This document shows positions 9,920 through 21,719 of a stretch of 64,000 bases of DNA, one piece after another. The stretch is from Jaltomata sinuosa (Eukaryota > Streptophyta > Magnoliopsida > Solanales > Solanaceae). The stretch spans positions 579,959 to 643,958 of the forward strand of contig QJPP01001783.1 in the NCBI GenBank assembly GCA_003996215.1. The letters are read 5' to 3'. A model generated the notes under the pieces. It ran no database searches and had not been told where the DNA came from. It worked only from the letters and a program-made list of their open reading frames with translations. Within the stretch, counting starts at the first letter, position 1, and every line of letters starts with the position of its first letter. The position numbers were made by a program, and so were the translations under genes.

Positions 9920-12142
9920 TGTATTGACCTGTTCTGTCATTATGGGTAAGCTTTTTGTGCAAAGAAACGAGTTAGAAAACTTTTGGGTTTGGGAGTTGGA
10001 ATTTTAGGGTAGGCTAGTCTCAGAAGGATTCTGAGCAAAGTATGATCTAGGGAAATCCGGGAAAAGATTGGGTAAAATATCTTAGGGTGAGCTAGTTTTT
10101 CTGTTAGCTATGACGTTAAGAAGTTTGGGGGACTTTTCAGAAGTGCATTCCATTGCGCAGAATTCCTGATATCGAAGTTGATGTGAAAGGGTTGGTTTGA
10201 AACGTCAGGATTTCAAGTGTGTATAAAATGGCAATTTTGGAAGATTTCCTAAGGTTTTATTCCATATGCTATAGTGGTTGACACTGCGCTATGGTGATGA
10301 CTGCTATAGCGGAAAAATTCCTGCTATAGCAGAAATCAAGGCGGTCAACATTGCTAAAATGGGTAGGTCCTTCTATGGCGGTGCCACTATAGCAAAGTGA
10401 AGACCACTATAGTGGAGTAAGTTGTTGTAAATGCAGAAACTTCCCTAAAATATTCAGAATTATTCAAGAATATTTTTGGGAAGGGCAGAAGTAATTTGGG
10501 GGACTCTTACTTGATTTTCCACCAAAATTCATCGTAAAGGTAAGGATTTTACTCTCCTACTTTAGTACTTCAATTTCCGGACCATAGAATCAATATTTAC
10601 GGGATTGGAGGAAGGTTTGGCTTGACCTAAAAAGGTTGAATCCGATTTAATAGGGATTCTAGGTTGTACAGATTCTTGGGTCTTGTTTATAATTGATCAT
10701 TCATGACTTGTTCACCATAATTTTCTTAATATATCCATAAAAATGATAGTTTAAGGTGAATTAATGGTGGGAAAGCCCTGGGATGGGTGGAGTGATCAAG
10801 GTTTGGCTTGGGGATTAGGATTTGAATATAATCTAGGGATTATTAGGCCACTTGGACTGATTTTAGTATTATGTGTAATGATTTTTAGACCAAGGGCAAG
10901 CAAAAGCTTCAGGAAACAGGAAGGCTCCGGTCCAATAGAGCTTTCAAGATATTCCAGGTAGGTGATGGTTGTTGTTTGCTATTTCCAATATGTGTACATC
11001 GTAACTGTTGCTTAGTATTGTATGTTTATTGCATGGTATAGGGAAAGGAAATTATGAATGTCTAAATATCTGGTAGTCAATCATGTGAAATGAACTTGTC
11101 TTTGTTACTTGTTGGTTTACAAGTGTGGTTGTGTTTATTATTGTTAATTGTTATATTGTGTGTGACATTCGGTTGGCTTGGGTACCATGACTGGTAGGAT
11201 ACATTGGTTGGATTGGGTACCATTCCTGGAACGTGATACATATATCGGTTGGCTAGGTACCATGCACGATACATGTTCTATAATGGTTGGCTCGGGTAAC
11301 ACGCCTGATACGGGTTTGATTATACTTATTGACTGTGTTCTGTTGACAGCTCCATGAGTGAACCAGGTTGTTTCTTGAAATGTGATTGTTGCATATTGGC
11401 CCATGAGTGACCGGGTGGTTGTACTTAAATATTGGGTTGTTCCTTGTATAAATAGGAATCACATGTTGAACACTGTAAGTGTTGTCCTAGCGATCTTTGG
11501 CTAGTCGGGGTTACTTGAGAAGGGTTGTTTTGTTTGTATTTGTTGTTGTTTGTTGTGGTTGTTGGACATGTTTCATGTAGTTGGTAAGTTAGGTAGAGGA
11601 CTGAGAGTTTGGTCATATTTTGCTGATTGGTTGTTCATGTTTCGTCTTACGTTACTCAGCTTTAGTTTAATATTCATATGTTGTTTATTGGAGCTGACCG
11701 ATGATCCTACCAGTACATTATGGTTTTGTGTACTGATACTGCACTTGCTTTCCTTTTTTGAGTACATGTCATATTTTGGCGGTTTCTACGTGACCTGAGT
11801 TGTAGTCCCGACGTTTCCAAAATCCAAGGGTGAGCTGCTTCTTCTGCGCTACCATAGTTTCATCTAGTTTTCTTCTAGTCCATTGTTTTAGACGTAGACT
11901 TGTTTGTTTTGGGGTTGTATCCTCGCACCCTAAACATTAGTAGATATTTTGGTACACGAATTTCAGATTCTAGGGGATTTTTCTACAGGATCTTTATTAT
12001 TAGTTATTTTATCTGTGAATGTTAGTTTTATTTAATGCGACTAGTTTTGAGCTGCTAGTTTCACTAAGTGTTGGTTGGATTTTTTGTTTTCTCATCCGGG
12101 GTTTTTGGGTGGGTGCCACTCGCAGCGGGTTAGGTCATGACA
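9920..12142 (+). repeat. 3' LTR of T2
   Basis: This complete copy of 2223 bp runs from TGTATTGACC to GTCATGACA. It carries five CTATAG palindromes (10269, 10304, 10324, 10387, 10407), donor-like GTAAGG (10540) and a perfect CAG|GTAGGT (10958-10963). The PPT before it is degraded: GGGATGAATGATGGG lies about 25 bases upstream. Confidence 0.9.
10958..10963 (+). promoter_or_regulatory. Splice-donor-like motif in the T2 3' LTR
   Basis: CAG|GTAGGT followed by GATGGTT is a full match to the donor consensus. The 5' LTR copy near 3942 reads AAGTAGGTG and is weakened. The acceptor equivalent near the T2 gag ATG is mutated (TAT in place of TAG). Confidence 0.45.
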
Positions 12143-12147
12143 AGCAG
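12143..12147. repeat. Right target duplication of T2 (AGCAG)
   Basis: The partner of AGTAG at 2914-2918. Sequence after it resumes T1 gag. Confidence 0.85.
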
Positions 12148-13330
12148 GTTCTAGCATTTTTGAGTGGGCTGGCTGGTATTTGAGCCACTCCCACTATGCC
12201 GGCTACTTAGATTCGGGGTGCCCATCCCACTGCCACTTTAGCTCCCAGGATGGATGAATCTTTAGGTACAAATGAATTCTTCCATCCGGTGTTAGGCCCT
12301 ATTATGATCGGAATTGAGCATGAGTTGTTGACTAAGTTCCTGAAGATGAAACCTCCATTATTTCATGGCACAGAGGATGATGATGCTTTTGAGTTCATTT
12401 TGGATTGTTACGAGAGGATACACAAGTTGGGGATTATACAGCAGCATGGGGTTAAATTTATGACTTTTCAATTGCAATGGGATGCGAAGCAATGGTGGAA
12501 GGCCCATATAGAATGTCGACCGTCAACCTTGCCTCTAATGACTTGGGCTCAGTTTCATGCCCTATTTTTGGAGAAGTACGTGCCCTATACTCTGAGGGAT
12601 CGCAAGAAGGATGAATTTCTGGCTCTTGAATAGGGCAGGCTAAGTTTCATGCTCTATCTCACTATGCTACGCAATTGTTGGGCACTGTGGAGGAGAGAAT
12701 TAGGTTATATGTTAAGGGTTTGAATACTGATCTTAGGTTCTGTCTATTCACATGACTTCTGCATGAAGGAGCTTTAATGTTGTGCTCGATTATGTGAAGA
12801 AGCTGGAGGGAGTTAAGCAGGTTAGGCAGTCTAAGGTATTATCCAAGAAGTCCCAGAATGTGGGTAATTACAGTGGCCCTTATTCCAGAGGTCCTAGCCA
12901 ATAGGTTCATTCGGTTTTCCCTATTTAGTCAGCCTTGCAAGCCTCTCTAGGTGGTCATTCAGGGGATATTCAGCAGTCTCCAGCTACTAGAGGCTAAAGG
13001 GCTTGCTATTCTTCGGCCGATAGGCTTTCTCTTGAGCGAGGTTGTTACCACTGTGGAGCTGTGGGTCACTTCAAGAGAGATGCCCTCTAAGATAGACAGG
13101 TAATCAGGTGCTACAGCAGGCCAGGGCTGTGATTCCTACAAGTGAAAGTGGCAATAATAAGGGTCATCCACAGGGTGGATGAGGTAATAATTAGGGAGGC
13201 CGTGATGGAAACAAGGATAATAGTGATGCAGGGAAGGGTGGAGAACAAGCTGCTAGGGAGGTTGCCTGGGTAGATGATAGAGCTCATTATTATGACTTTC
13301 CAGGCAAGTCCGAGGACAAACTGTCTGATA
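12148..13330 (+). pseudogene. T1 gag, 3' fragment
   Basis: Gag resumes right after T2 with VLAFLSGLAG-like sequence. From 12250 a frame of 127 codons holds the capsid domain: MLGP-like VLGPIMIGIEHELLTKFLK, AKQWWKAHIECRP and WAQFHALFLEKYVPYTLR. It stops at about 12631 (TAG after FLALE). A zinc knuckle near 13048-13090 reads CYHCGAVGHFKRD and then shifts frame, losing the last cysteine. The C-terminal Gly/Asn-rich linker runs to about 13250. The similarity to T2 gag is close. Confidence 0.8.
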
Positions 13331-13339
13331 ATGTGATAA

Positions 13340-15190
13340 CAAGTACTATTCTCATCTGTAACCGGATGACTTCTGTCTTATTTAATCCAGGTTCCACTTA
13401 CTCTTATGTATATGTTAGATTTGCCTTGAATCTAGACTTGGTCTGTGATGTTCTTGATTCTCCTGTATTTGTTTCTACTTCATTGGAGAGTTCACGGTAG
13501 TGACCCATGTGTATCATTCATGTTTTGTTTTATTTATGGGTTTCTAGACTTGGATAGATTTGATCATCTTGGATGATATGTATGATTTTGATATTATTCT
13601 GGGTATGACTTGGCTATCTTTGTATCATGATGTTTTGAACTATAATACTAAGACAGTGACTCTAGAGATGCCGGATATGGATAGACTAGAGTGGGAGGGT
13701 GTGTATAAGTCTAAGCCAGTGAAAATCATATCCTTTGTTCGGGCTAGAAAGCTAGTGAGGAAGGGGTGTTTAGCCTTCCTGGCTCATCTTTGGGATGTTA
13801 GCGTGGAGTCCCCTCCTATTGGGTTGGTCCCTATGGTTTTTGAGTTTCAGGAAGTATTTCCTACAGATTTTCTTGGTGTGCCTCTAGACATGGATATTGA
13901 GTTTATATTAATTTGGATCCAGGCACTCGCCCAATATCTATTCCTTCTTATCGAATGGCTCTGGCAAGTTTAGGGAACTCAAATCTGAGTTACATGAAAT
14001 ACTTGACAAGGGATTTATTCATCCTAGTGCTTCACCTTAAGGTGCTCTGGTCTTTTTCGTTAAGAAGCAAGATGGTATCATGAGAATGTGCATAGATTAC
14101 AGGCAGTTGAACAAGGTTACCATCAGGAATAAGTATCCTTTGCCCCGTATAGATGATCTTTTTGACCAGGTGTAGGGTGCTTCAGTATTCTCCAGAATTG
14201 ACTTGAGGTCGGGTTACCATCAGCTGAAAGTTCCTGAGGATATACAAAAGGTGGATTTCAGGACTAGGTATAGGCACTATGAGTTCCTGGTAATGCCATT
14301 TGGGTTGACCAACGCGTCGGCGGCCTTCATGAGCTTGATGAATGGTATTTTCAAGTCATTCTTGGATTCTTCTATTATAGTATTTATTGATCATATTTTG
14401 ATTTACTCCAAGAGAAAGGAGTAGCATGCAGGTCATCTATGTATTGTCTTGAGAATTTTAAAGGAGAAGTAGTTGTATGAAAAGTTCTCAAAATGCGAGT
14501 TCTGATTATCTTTAGTTGCCATCTTAGGGCATGTGGTCTCAAAAAATAAGGTGATGATGGATCCACAAAAGATTGAGGCGGTTAAGAATTGGGTCCGGCC
14601 TAGCTCTGTGACTGAGGTTAGAAGCTTCGTGGGTCTTGCTAGTTACTATCGCAGGTTTGTCAAGAATTTTTCTTCAATTACTATTCACTTAACAAGGTTG
14701 ACTCATAAGTAAGTGCCATTTGTTTGGTCGAAAAAGTATGAGAAGAGCTTCCAAAAGCTCAAAACACTTTTAACTACAGCTCGTATCCTTTCCTTGCCGG
14801 TTAAAGGTAAGGATTTTATTGTATTTTGTAATGCTTCACATTCGGGTATGGGTGTTATGTTGATGTAGGACATGAATGTCATAGCTTATGCTTTGAGGCA
14901 ATTGAAGCCTCACAAAAAGAATTACTCGACTCATAATTTGGAGTTGGCAGTGGTGGTGTTTGCACTTCAGATCTGGAGGCACTATCTTTATGGTGTAAGT
15001 GTGAGATATTCACAGACCATGGAAGCCTGAAACACGTGATTACGCAAAGGGATCTAAATATGAGATAGAAGAGATGGATGGAATTATTGAAAGCTATGAT
15101 GTGACTATCCAGTGTCATCTGAGTAAGGCCAATGTGGTGGAAGACTCATTGAGCCAGAAAGCAGTAAGTATGGGCAGTTTGGCTTATTTG
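13340..15190 (+). pseudogene. T1 protease, reverse transcriptase and RNase H
   Basis: The protease motif at about 13380 reads LFNPGSTYSYV, so the catalytic Asp is Asn. DIILGMTWLSLYHDVLNYNT follows near 13570. RT starts around 13850 (FQEVFPTDFLGVPLDMDIEF), shifts frame near 13920, and is open again at 14203-14424 (RSGYHQLKVPEDIQK, FGLTNASAAFM). Its active-site box reads VFIDHILIYS, with His in place of the second Asp, so RT is catalytically dead. RNase H (from about 14810) reads FCNASHSGMG, with Asn in place of the catalytic Asp. The block LTHK plus a stop and NYSTHNLELAVVVFALQIW follows. Three enzymes have lost key acidic residues. Confidence 0.8.
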
Positions 15191-15199
15191 GTGGTGTCA

Positions 15200-16720
15200 A
15201 AGCGACCCTTGGCTAGAGAGATTCAAACTCTATCATCCAAGTTCATGCAATTTGGTATTTCAGAAAGGGGTGGAGTATTGACTAGTATTGAGGTGAAGTC
15301 AACCTTTCTGGATAAGATTAAGGCCAAATAGTTTGAGCATGTGCAATTGAATAAGCTCCGAAATAAGGTGGTGTATGGTGATTCCATATTTGATGTGTGT
15401 GTTCCTCGGGTTGGTGACTTGGTTCAGAATGTGGTATCTAAAGCTCATGGTTTGTGATATTCTATTCATCCAGGTATAATTAAAATGTACTGAGACTTGA
15501 GAAAGCTTTATTGGTGGACAGGGATGAAGAAGGATACAGTGGAATATGTGTCCAAGTGTCACAATTATCAGCAGGGAAAATACGAACATCAAAGGCCTGC
15601 GGGTTTGCTTCAAAGGATGCCCATTCCTGAGTGGAAGTGGGAAAGGATAGCTATGGACTTTATGGTAGGTCTTCTTAAGACCGTGGGAAAGTATGGCTTA
15701 ATCTGGGTTATAGTGGATAGGCTGACTAAATCAGCTTATTTTATTCTGACTAGAGTGGATTACATGTCTAAGAAGTTGGCCAAGATCTATGTCAAGGAGA
15801 TAGTGAGGTTACATGGGGTGCCACTTTCTATTATTTAATACAGAGGTACACAGTTTACTTCTAATTCTAGGGCACGTTGCATGAAGAGTTGGGCACCCAA
15901 CTCACTTTTACCACAACCTTTCATCCTTAGATGGATGGACAGTCAGAGAGGATGATTCATGTGCTTGAGGACATGTTGAGGGCATGTGTGTTTGACTTTG
16001 ATGGCCATTAGGATCAGTTCTTGCCATTATGTGAATTCTCATACAACAACAATTATCACTCCAGTATTGACATGGCTCCGTTTGAGGCACTCTATGTGAG
16101 GGGATATAGATTGCCCATAAGATGGTTTGAGGCTGGGGATATGAAGCCTTTAGGCACTGATTTGGTGAAAGAAACCCAGGAAAAAGTGAGATGTATCTAA
16201 ACCAAGTTATTGGTAGCCCAGAGTAGGAAGAAGGAATATGACAATCACAAAGTAAGGGACATTTCATTTCAAGTTGGTGAAAAGGTTCTGTTTAAGGTGT
16301 CACCTATGAAAGAAGCCATGAGATTTGGCAATAAGGGCAATCTTAGCCCTTGGTACATCGATCTGTTCAAGGTTCTTGGAGATGTGAGGCCGGTAGTGTA
16401 TAGGTTGGCATTGTTGCCTAGCTTGTCGGGAGTCCATCTGGTATTCCATTTATCCATACTGAAGAGATACCATGGGGATGGGGATTATATCATCAAGTGG
16501 GATTTAATCTTGCTAGATAAGGATCTTACTTATAAGGAGTAGCTGATTGCCATTCTTGATTGGGATGTCTGAAAGTTGAGTACAAAGGAGATTAGATCGG
16601 TAAAGGTTTAATGGAAGCATCATATAGTTTAAGAAGCCACTTGGGAAACCGAGAAGGTCATGTGAGACAAGTACCCTCCCTTGTTTGAGGATTTAGGTAC
16701 TATTTCTTCCTTGACTTCGC
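15200..16720 (+). pseudogene. T1 integrase and chromodomain-like tail
   Basis: The open part at 15497-15838 reads KLYWWTGMKKD, CHNYQQGKYEHQRPAG (second cysteine of the zinc finger is Tyr), AMDFMVGLLKTVGKYG with the first catalytic Asp, and VDRLTKSAYF. A stop falls where the second catalytic Asp should be (SII, then stop, YRGTQF). Later, 16210-16542 encodes the GPY-like block (NLSPWYIDLFKVLGDV) and HLVFHLSILKRYHGDGDYI. The tail to about 16720 (AILDWDV, STKEIRSVKV, EATWETEKVM, DKYPPLFEDLG) is the chromodomain-like end, split by stops. The 3' LTR starts about 50 bases further on. Confidence 0.8.
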
Positions 16721-16770
16721 TCATTTTCTTGTTTGATCATTTGGGAATGAACGATTGGTAAATTGGTTTA

Positions 16771-19182
16771 TGTTGTAAAAACCCTTTCCGTCATCATAGT
16801 TGAGCTAGTCGTGCAATCATGGAGGTTAGAACTTCTCCAGATTTGAAAGTTAGAAAATTTTAGGCTAGGCTAGTCTGGGATGAAATATGAGCAAGGTGTG
16901 GTCTAGGGCAATTTTGGAAGGGATTGGATTAATTTATTAATGCTTAGCTTATTTTTATGTTATCTATGACAATAAGGGATCTGTAGGACTTTTTTAGAAG
17001 TAAATTTGGTGGAGTAGAACTCCCGATGTCGAACATGACATAAAGGGGTTAGTCAGATATGTCATGGTTTTAGGGTGTATTGTGAAAAAGGCAAAACTAG
17101 GAGAAATTTTGAGTTTCTGCCTTGCCACACCTACTATAGTGGGTGGCAGGACACGATGACGATACTGCTATAGCAGAGAAATTCCCGATACGGCAGAAGT
17201 TAGAGTCGATCAACTCTACTATAGCGGGAGACTTCTGCTATGGTGGTACTGCTATAGCGGCATTGGGTCGCTATAGTAGGGTTAATTGTTGTTAATGCAG
17301 AAACTTTCCCAAAAATATTTATTATTTCACAAAAACATTTTCGGGAAGACTGTGGTGATTTGGGGAAAACTCGACTAATTTTCCACCAGATTTTTTTGTT
17401 AAGGTAAGTCTTTTATCCCTGTAATCTAGTACTTCGATTCCTATGTCTTAGAATCGCTAGTTATAGGTCTTGGGGAGGGTTTCACTTGACCTAAGATGTA
17501 AAATCTAGTGTAAAAGGGATAATGAGGTGAAAAACCCTTGAGGTTTGATTTAAAGTTGATCATTAATGATTGTATGACCATAATTCGCTAGAATAACCTT
17601 AAAAATGGTAGTCTTTAGGTGAATTATTGGTGGAAAAACCCTAGAATAGGAGGAATTATCATGAAACTTGGCCTGGGGGTTCGGGATTAAGCTATAATCT
17701 GTGATGGTTAGGTCATTGTTTTATTTTGTGTTACATTCCTATCTTTAGACCATAATCAAGTCGAAGCTTCAAGAAAGGGAAAAGCTCAGGTTCAGTAGAG
17801 CATTTCAGCCTTGGATTGAGGTAGGTGATCGTTATTTTAGTTGGTAATCTACTCTGTGTTATGTGTGCACATTAACTGTTTTATAGTATTACATGCACAA
17901 TATATGTAAGGGATGATAGTTAAATGACTGTTTGATATCTAAGTATTAATCACATGCAATGGGTCTATTTGAAAGCTTGTTGATCTTTACAAGTGTTATT
18001 CTGTTATCATTGTGTTTGTGATTGTATTCATATCTATCATTATTGTGGAATTTACCGGTATTTGGACATCTTCATAGGATTGGTTGGTATAGGGTTGGAA
18101 AGCACTTGTTGTCTGGTATTTGGTACATGGACAAGAGCTCGTCCCCTGTAGGTCTTGGATAGTGGGCGATCATAAGACCCTTAGCATGTGTGTACATGTA
18201 TTGGTGAGTTTGACAGTTCCATGAGTGAACTGGGAATTATGTGTTCTTGAGTATTGGTTTCTTGAGTGAACCGGGCTTAACTGTTATTTAGCATGTTTAT
18301 TGGTTCCTTGAGTGAACCAAGATTTATTGTTTACTTGATGTACATATTGGTCCTTGAGTGACCGGTTTGATGTGCTTAAGTGCTAAGGTGGTTTCTTATG
18401 TAAATCGAGATGCATGTAAATTGCCATAGTTGTTGTCCTAGGATCCTTGGGTGGTCCGGGATACTTACAAAGTGTGATATGACTTATCTGTTACTTGTGT
18501 AGTTGGACATGACTTATATGATTATTGAGTCAGGATTGTTTACTTGGAGTCTATTTTGTGGTCATGATTTGTCTTGACTTGTTATATCTGTTGACTCATA
18601 TTGACTGAACTACATGTTGTTCTTATTACATGGTCAATGATTATGATTTGGGTTTAGAGTTGCATAATTAGGGAACCATGGTTGTCTTGTGGTACTATGC
18701 TATAGTTACATGTTCACATTTCTCATTTTAGATGAGGCCGATGATCTTACCAGTACACTATTATTTTTTGTGTACTGATACTACACATGCTCTTCTTTTG
18801 TTGAGTACAAAGCATATTTTGGCGACTACTGCGAGACCTCAATTTTGAGTCAGGCAATTTACGAACTCAAGGGTGAGCTACGTCTTTCGAGCTACCATGG
18901 GTTCTTTAGTTGTTTCTAGTCCATTGTTCAGACTTAGACTTTATTTTATTTTTGGCATCTCCTTCTTTCAGACAGTTACTAGAGTTTTGGTACAATGACT
19001 TTCGGCTTATAGGAGTTTAATTTTTGAATGTTGTTATTATTTCTTTTAAAGATATGAATCACTGTTTTTGTTTAATGAAGATTGTCAAGTTGCCTAATTT
19101 CAATTAAGTGTTGATTAGATTTTTGGTTCTCCCATCGGGGGTTAGTGTGAGTGTCACTCGCGATGGGTTTTAGGTCGTGACA
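16771..19182 (+). repeat. 3' LTR of T1
   Basis: Complete at 2412 bp, from TGTTGTAAAA to GTCGTGACA. It has five CTATAG palindromes (17134, 17168, 17219, 17252, 17271), a donor-like AAG|GTAAGT (17404) and GAG|GTAGGT (17821). It ends directly against the MULE coding frame. The expected 5-bp target duplication on this side is ACCTC (19183-19187). Confidence 0.9.
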
Positions 19183-19709
19183 ACCTCTAGTAAAAAAAGG
19201 AAGAGAAAGACCAAGAAAAACACTTGTTGCACCTAGTGCACCTTCAACAGGAAAAACATCTGCTGAACCTATTGATTACCTTGTATCTTCTTCTGAACCT
19301 CCTGATTATCATGCATTATCTTCAGTACTTGGTACTAGTAAAATAGGAAGGTACTGGAGAAGGGGAAGCACAACCCCATATAAAAGGCTAAGAATCATGG
19401 GAATGGGTGTGTTTCAAGTTGAAAATGGCTTCAAAGCCCTTGATGTGAGTGTTTCCTTTATATTCAAGTATTCTAAACTATCTTCTTGATTTAGACTGTT
19501 TGTTTGAATGCCTAAAACTTTTTATATCTTGAGTGCAGCCTGGCATGCCAAGAAGTAAGATTTTCTCTACTGGTTCAGCAAAGGTGACAAGATTAACTAA
19601 TGTAACTGGTGATATTGATTTGAAATCAAGTACTGCAAGCAAGCTAAAATGTAATGGCAAAGCAACAATGACCAAAAAAAAACTTCAAGAGCTTAGAGAT
19701 CAAAAATAA
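19183..19709 (+). pseudogene. MULE (Mutator-like) transposase, C-terminal fragment
   Basis: A reading frame is open from the T1 edge: PLVKKGRERPRKTLVAPSAP, with a GRPRK-like AT-hook, then KRLRIMGMGVFQVENGFK and LD. A plant-style intron (GTGAGT at 19445, GCAG ending 19538, 94 bases) joins in frame to PGMPRSKIFSTGSAKVTR, and the frame ends at TAA 19707-19709 after KKKLQELRDQK. The block RxxGMGVxQ...G and PGMP resembles the tail of MuDR-type transposases in Solanaceae (recalled, not searched). The catalytic DDE region and zinc finger would lie on the far side of T1, outside the window. T1 insertion disrupted the gene, although this remnant itself has no stop. Confidence 0.6.
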
Positions 19710-19914
19710 TAATTGAAAAGTAGTTCAAAGAATCCTTTTGACAGACTAAGAAGCCATGAAAATTATAATGTTGCACTGTTTTATGCACTGTTTAAGCACT
19801 ATTTTAAGTTATTACGTAGACATGCAAATAATTTATTATTTTGTTTTTAGAATGTTGATGTATACTTTAAAGGCCTACTATTTTTGTATTTGGTTGTTGT
19901 TGGTGAATTATGTC

Positions 19915-20070
19915 TTATGTGAGGCCTTATGAAATGCAGTTGCCTTTAATTTTTAGCTATTCAATTATGTGAGGCGTTGTAACTTATGTGAGACCTTATA
20001 GTATTGTGTATTCAGTGGCTTTATCAGTTATGTGAAGTCTTATGATATTGTGTATATTCAATTACTTCTA
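19915..20070 (+). repeat. Diverged TTATGTGAGGCCTTATG repeats after the MULE gene
   Basis: Four imperfect units start near 19915, 19965, 19985 and 20035. The last two are longest, sharing a following TATTGTGTAT. They lie in the presumed 3' UTR of the transposase gene. No function is evident. Confidence 0.55.
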
Positions 20071-20236
20071 TAAATGAGAAGAGCAGTAACCAATTTACAT
20101 AAAATTTAATCGACAACATTCATTGATATATATAGATATACAAAATGTCTATAATACATATGAAAATCAAAATAGATCTCCAAAACATATATTATCTATG
20201 GGTACCTAGCCAAAGAACTATACTATGGCAATTCAA

Positions 20237-20784
20237 TTAGTTCAATAGTTGAATTACTACTTTGGAACAGATTGCTAATGAACATAGCAACAACAAAAAC
20301 CAAAATACACAACATGATCTTCCAACTAAACCTACACCATTTTCACCTTCCATTGAACCTCTTCTCCACTATCAAATTAGTGTTACTCAAATTATTAATG
20401 TCAACCTATTGCTCAGTGATTTGAACCTACCTCCTTTCTAGTTTGTATTCCAACTCTTTGATTTTATTCACCAATCTTGGAAGGATAACTTTTGATCTTG
20501 GATCAACTTCTTCTTTGTCTCTCCATCAAAAAAAGTTATTATTCTTAGGCTGAAAAAATCAAGATAGTACATTTTCATCAATTAAATCCAAGAAAATAAA
20601 AAATATCATAGTAGTAGCAAGACCATACACCATAGCAGGGACAAAACTAAAAACTTTTTTACGAATTTAATTTCAACCAAGAAGTCCGCATATTCAACAA
20701 AATTGCAAGTTTGCATCGCACAATAGCTTTGGTCATTGGGTTTGATTCTTTAATATAAAGTTTATTCAAGTCCGCATTTTCCAT
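20237..20784 (-). pseudogene. Degenerate GRF-type zinc-finger gene, convergent to the MULE transposase
   Basis: On the minus strand an ATG at 20784 opens MENADLNKLYIKE, then a region RCKLAILLNMRTSWLKLNS that resembles the first half of a GRF zinc finger (Cys, then TSW). After a probable intron (AG near 20552) comes NNFF, a stop, WRDKEEVDPRSKVILPRLV and NKIKELEYKLERR. The EEVDPRSK...PRLVN block is characteristic of plant GRF-domain proteins as I recall them. A final frame, GRSCCVFWFLLLLCSLAIC..., is a hydrophobic C-terminal segment ending at TAA 20239-20237. Several shifts and stops, and a missing second zinc ligand pair, make it a pseudogene. It faces the transposase tail to tail, as mudrB faces mudrA in MuDR, but I saw no sequence evidence of homology to mudrB. 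Confidence 0.45.
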
Positions 20785-21265
20785 TGGAGTAGCTTACAAG
20801 AAAACTGAAGAAAAAATTTCGAACCCTAAATATAAAATTTGAGCAGATTAAGAACCCTAACTTCAAGCTTTGAAGTTAAAATTAAAAGGTTTGACAACTA
20901 AAACATAACTTTTTGGGAAAAAAATGACAGAAACGAGGAAGAAGATGGAAGCTTTTTTAGGGAGAAAAATGATAGAGAATGGTATTTAATGGGGAGAAGG
21001 AGAAGGAAAAGTTACCGTTGAAGCCATTATAGGTTGAGTTGAATCTCTGCGTGGATATTTTTTTATCAGCTTTTGAAGTATTTTATTGAGTCTTATGTGC
21101 CTATAGGAGGTGTTCTCACCTTCTATGACAGGTCATCATTTAAGGGTGAGTTATTATAAGAAATGAAAGGATCGGGGGGAGGGGGTGTTATACTCCCGTG
21201 GAGTTGGAGTGTCTAGTTGAAAATTCGGGTAAACATTGGGGGGGGGGGGGGTCTTTTAGCCATTT
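20785..21265. other. Probable right end of the MULE, with a 14-G run
   Basis: AT-rich leader-like DNA upstream of the GRF-like gene is followed by a low-complexity G-rich segment (21174-21186). A run of 14 G is at 21238-21251, and GTCTTTTAGCCATTTTCTC follows. The last stretch looks like a MULE terminal inverted repeat, but the left end needed for comparison is outside the window. No gene was seen. Confidence 0.3.
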
Positions 21266-21719
21266 TCTCTACTATTATTTGAAAAAAATTAATTTAAAAA
21301 GTTAAAATTCTGATTTTACTTAATATATGATATAAACCTTAAAATTTAAATCTATTCAATTTTGACATTAAATTATAAGATAAACTCACAATAGTCATTC
21401 GGTATGCATGATAAGGTGAAATGTTTCATGATTAAGTTTGAGATTAAAATTATACTCTATTTAGTTTTAAATTTAGCCCGGACCTTAAAATTTGAATTTA
21501 TTCAGTTTTAAAATTTCTATTAAGGAAAAAGTGACAAAGGAGTGTATAATTTAGGAGTGTTCAAGAAAATTTTAGAGATCAAATCAGAGTGAAAAAATAA
21601 ATGAAAAAATAATTCAAAGTCCAACTTCAAATAGGAAAAAATCAAAGACTTTAAACTGCCATTAATTTTTTTTATGCATTATGTTATGCCCGTGCACGAC
21701 ACGGGTTCACCTTTCCTAG
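21266..21719 (+). mobile_element. Possible small non-autonomous Helitron
   Basis: The 3' side has a short hairpin, CCCGTG-CACGA-CACGGG (21689-21705), followed 10 bases later by CTAG|T (21716-21720). This is the usual hairpin-plus-CTRR|T end of plant Helitrons. A fitting 5' start, TCTCTACTATTA, is at 21266, but the base before it is T and not the expected A. The 454-bp body is AT-rich and non-coding. The 3' end is the stronger half of the call. Confidence 0.35.

Larger units (their letters stand above)
2919..12142 (+). mobile_element. T2: Ty3/gypsy chromovirus nested in T1 gag
   Basis: It is bounded by TGTAATGACC at 2919 and ...GTCATGACA ending at 12142, with a 5-bp target duplication outside. 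LTRs are 2919-4892 and 9920-12142; the left one has lost about 240 bp near its 3' end. Gag, RT and integrase are close relatives of the T1 proteins, so T2 is a sibling family that landed in the same orientation inside its relative. Coding regions carry many stops, frameshifts and deletions. By nesting, T2 is younger than T1. Confidence 0.9.
1..19182 (+). mobile_element. T1: Ty3/gypsy chromovirus, split by nested T2
   Basis: Two related direct repeats of about 2.4 kb (1-2419 and 16771-19182) flank gag-pol remains on the + strand, so this is an LTR retrotransposon. The domain order protease, RT, RNase H, integrase and chromodomain-like tail marks a Ty3/gypsy chromovirus of Tekay/Del type. T1 gag is interrupted at 2918 by T2 and resumes at 12143. 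Removing T2 leaves about 10 kb. The first base of the left LTR seems to lie at, or one base before, the window edge. On the right T1 ends in TGACA and abuts the tail of a MULE transposase gene, so it inserted into that gene. Many stops and several catalytic substitutions make it old and inactive. Confidence 0.85.
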
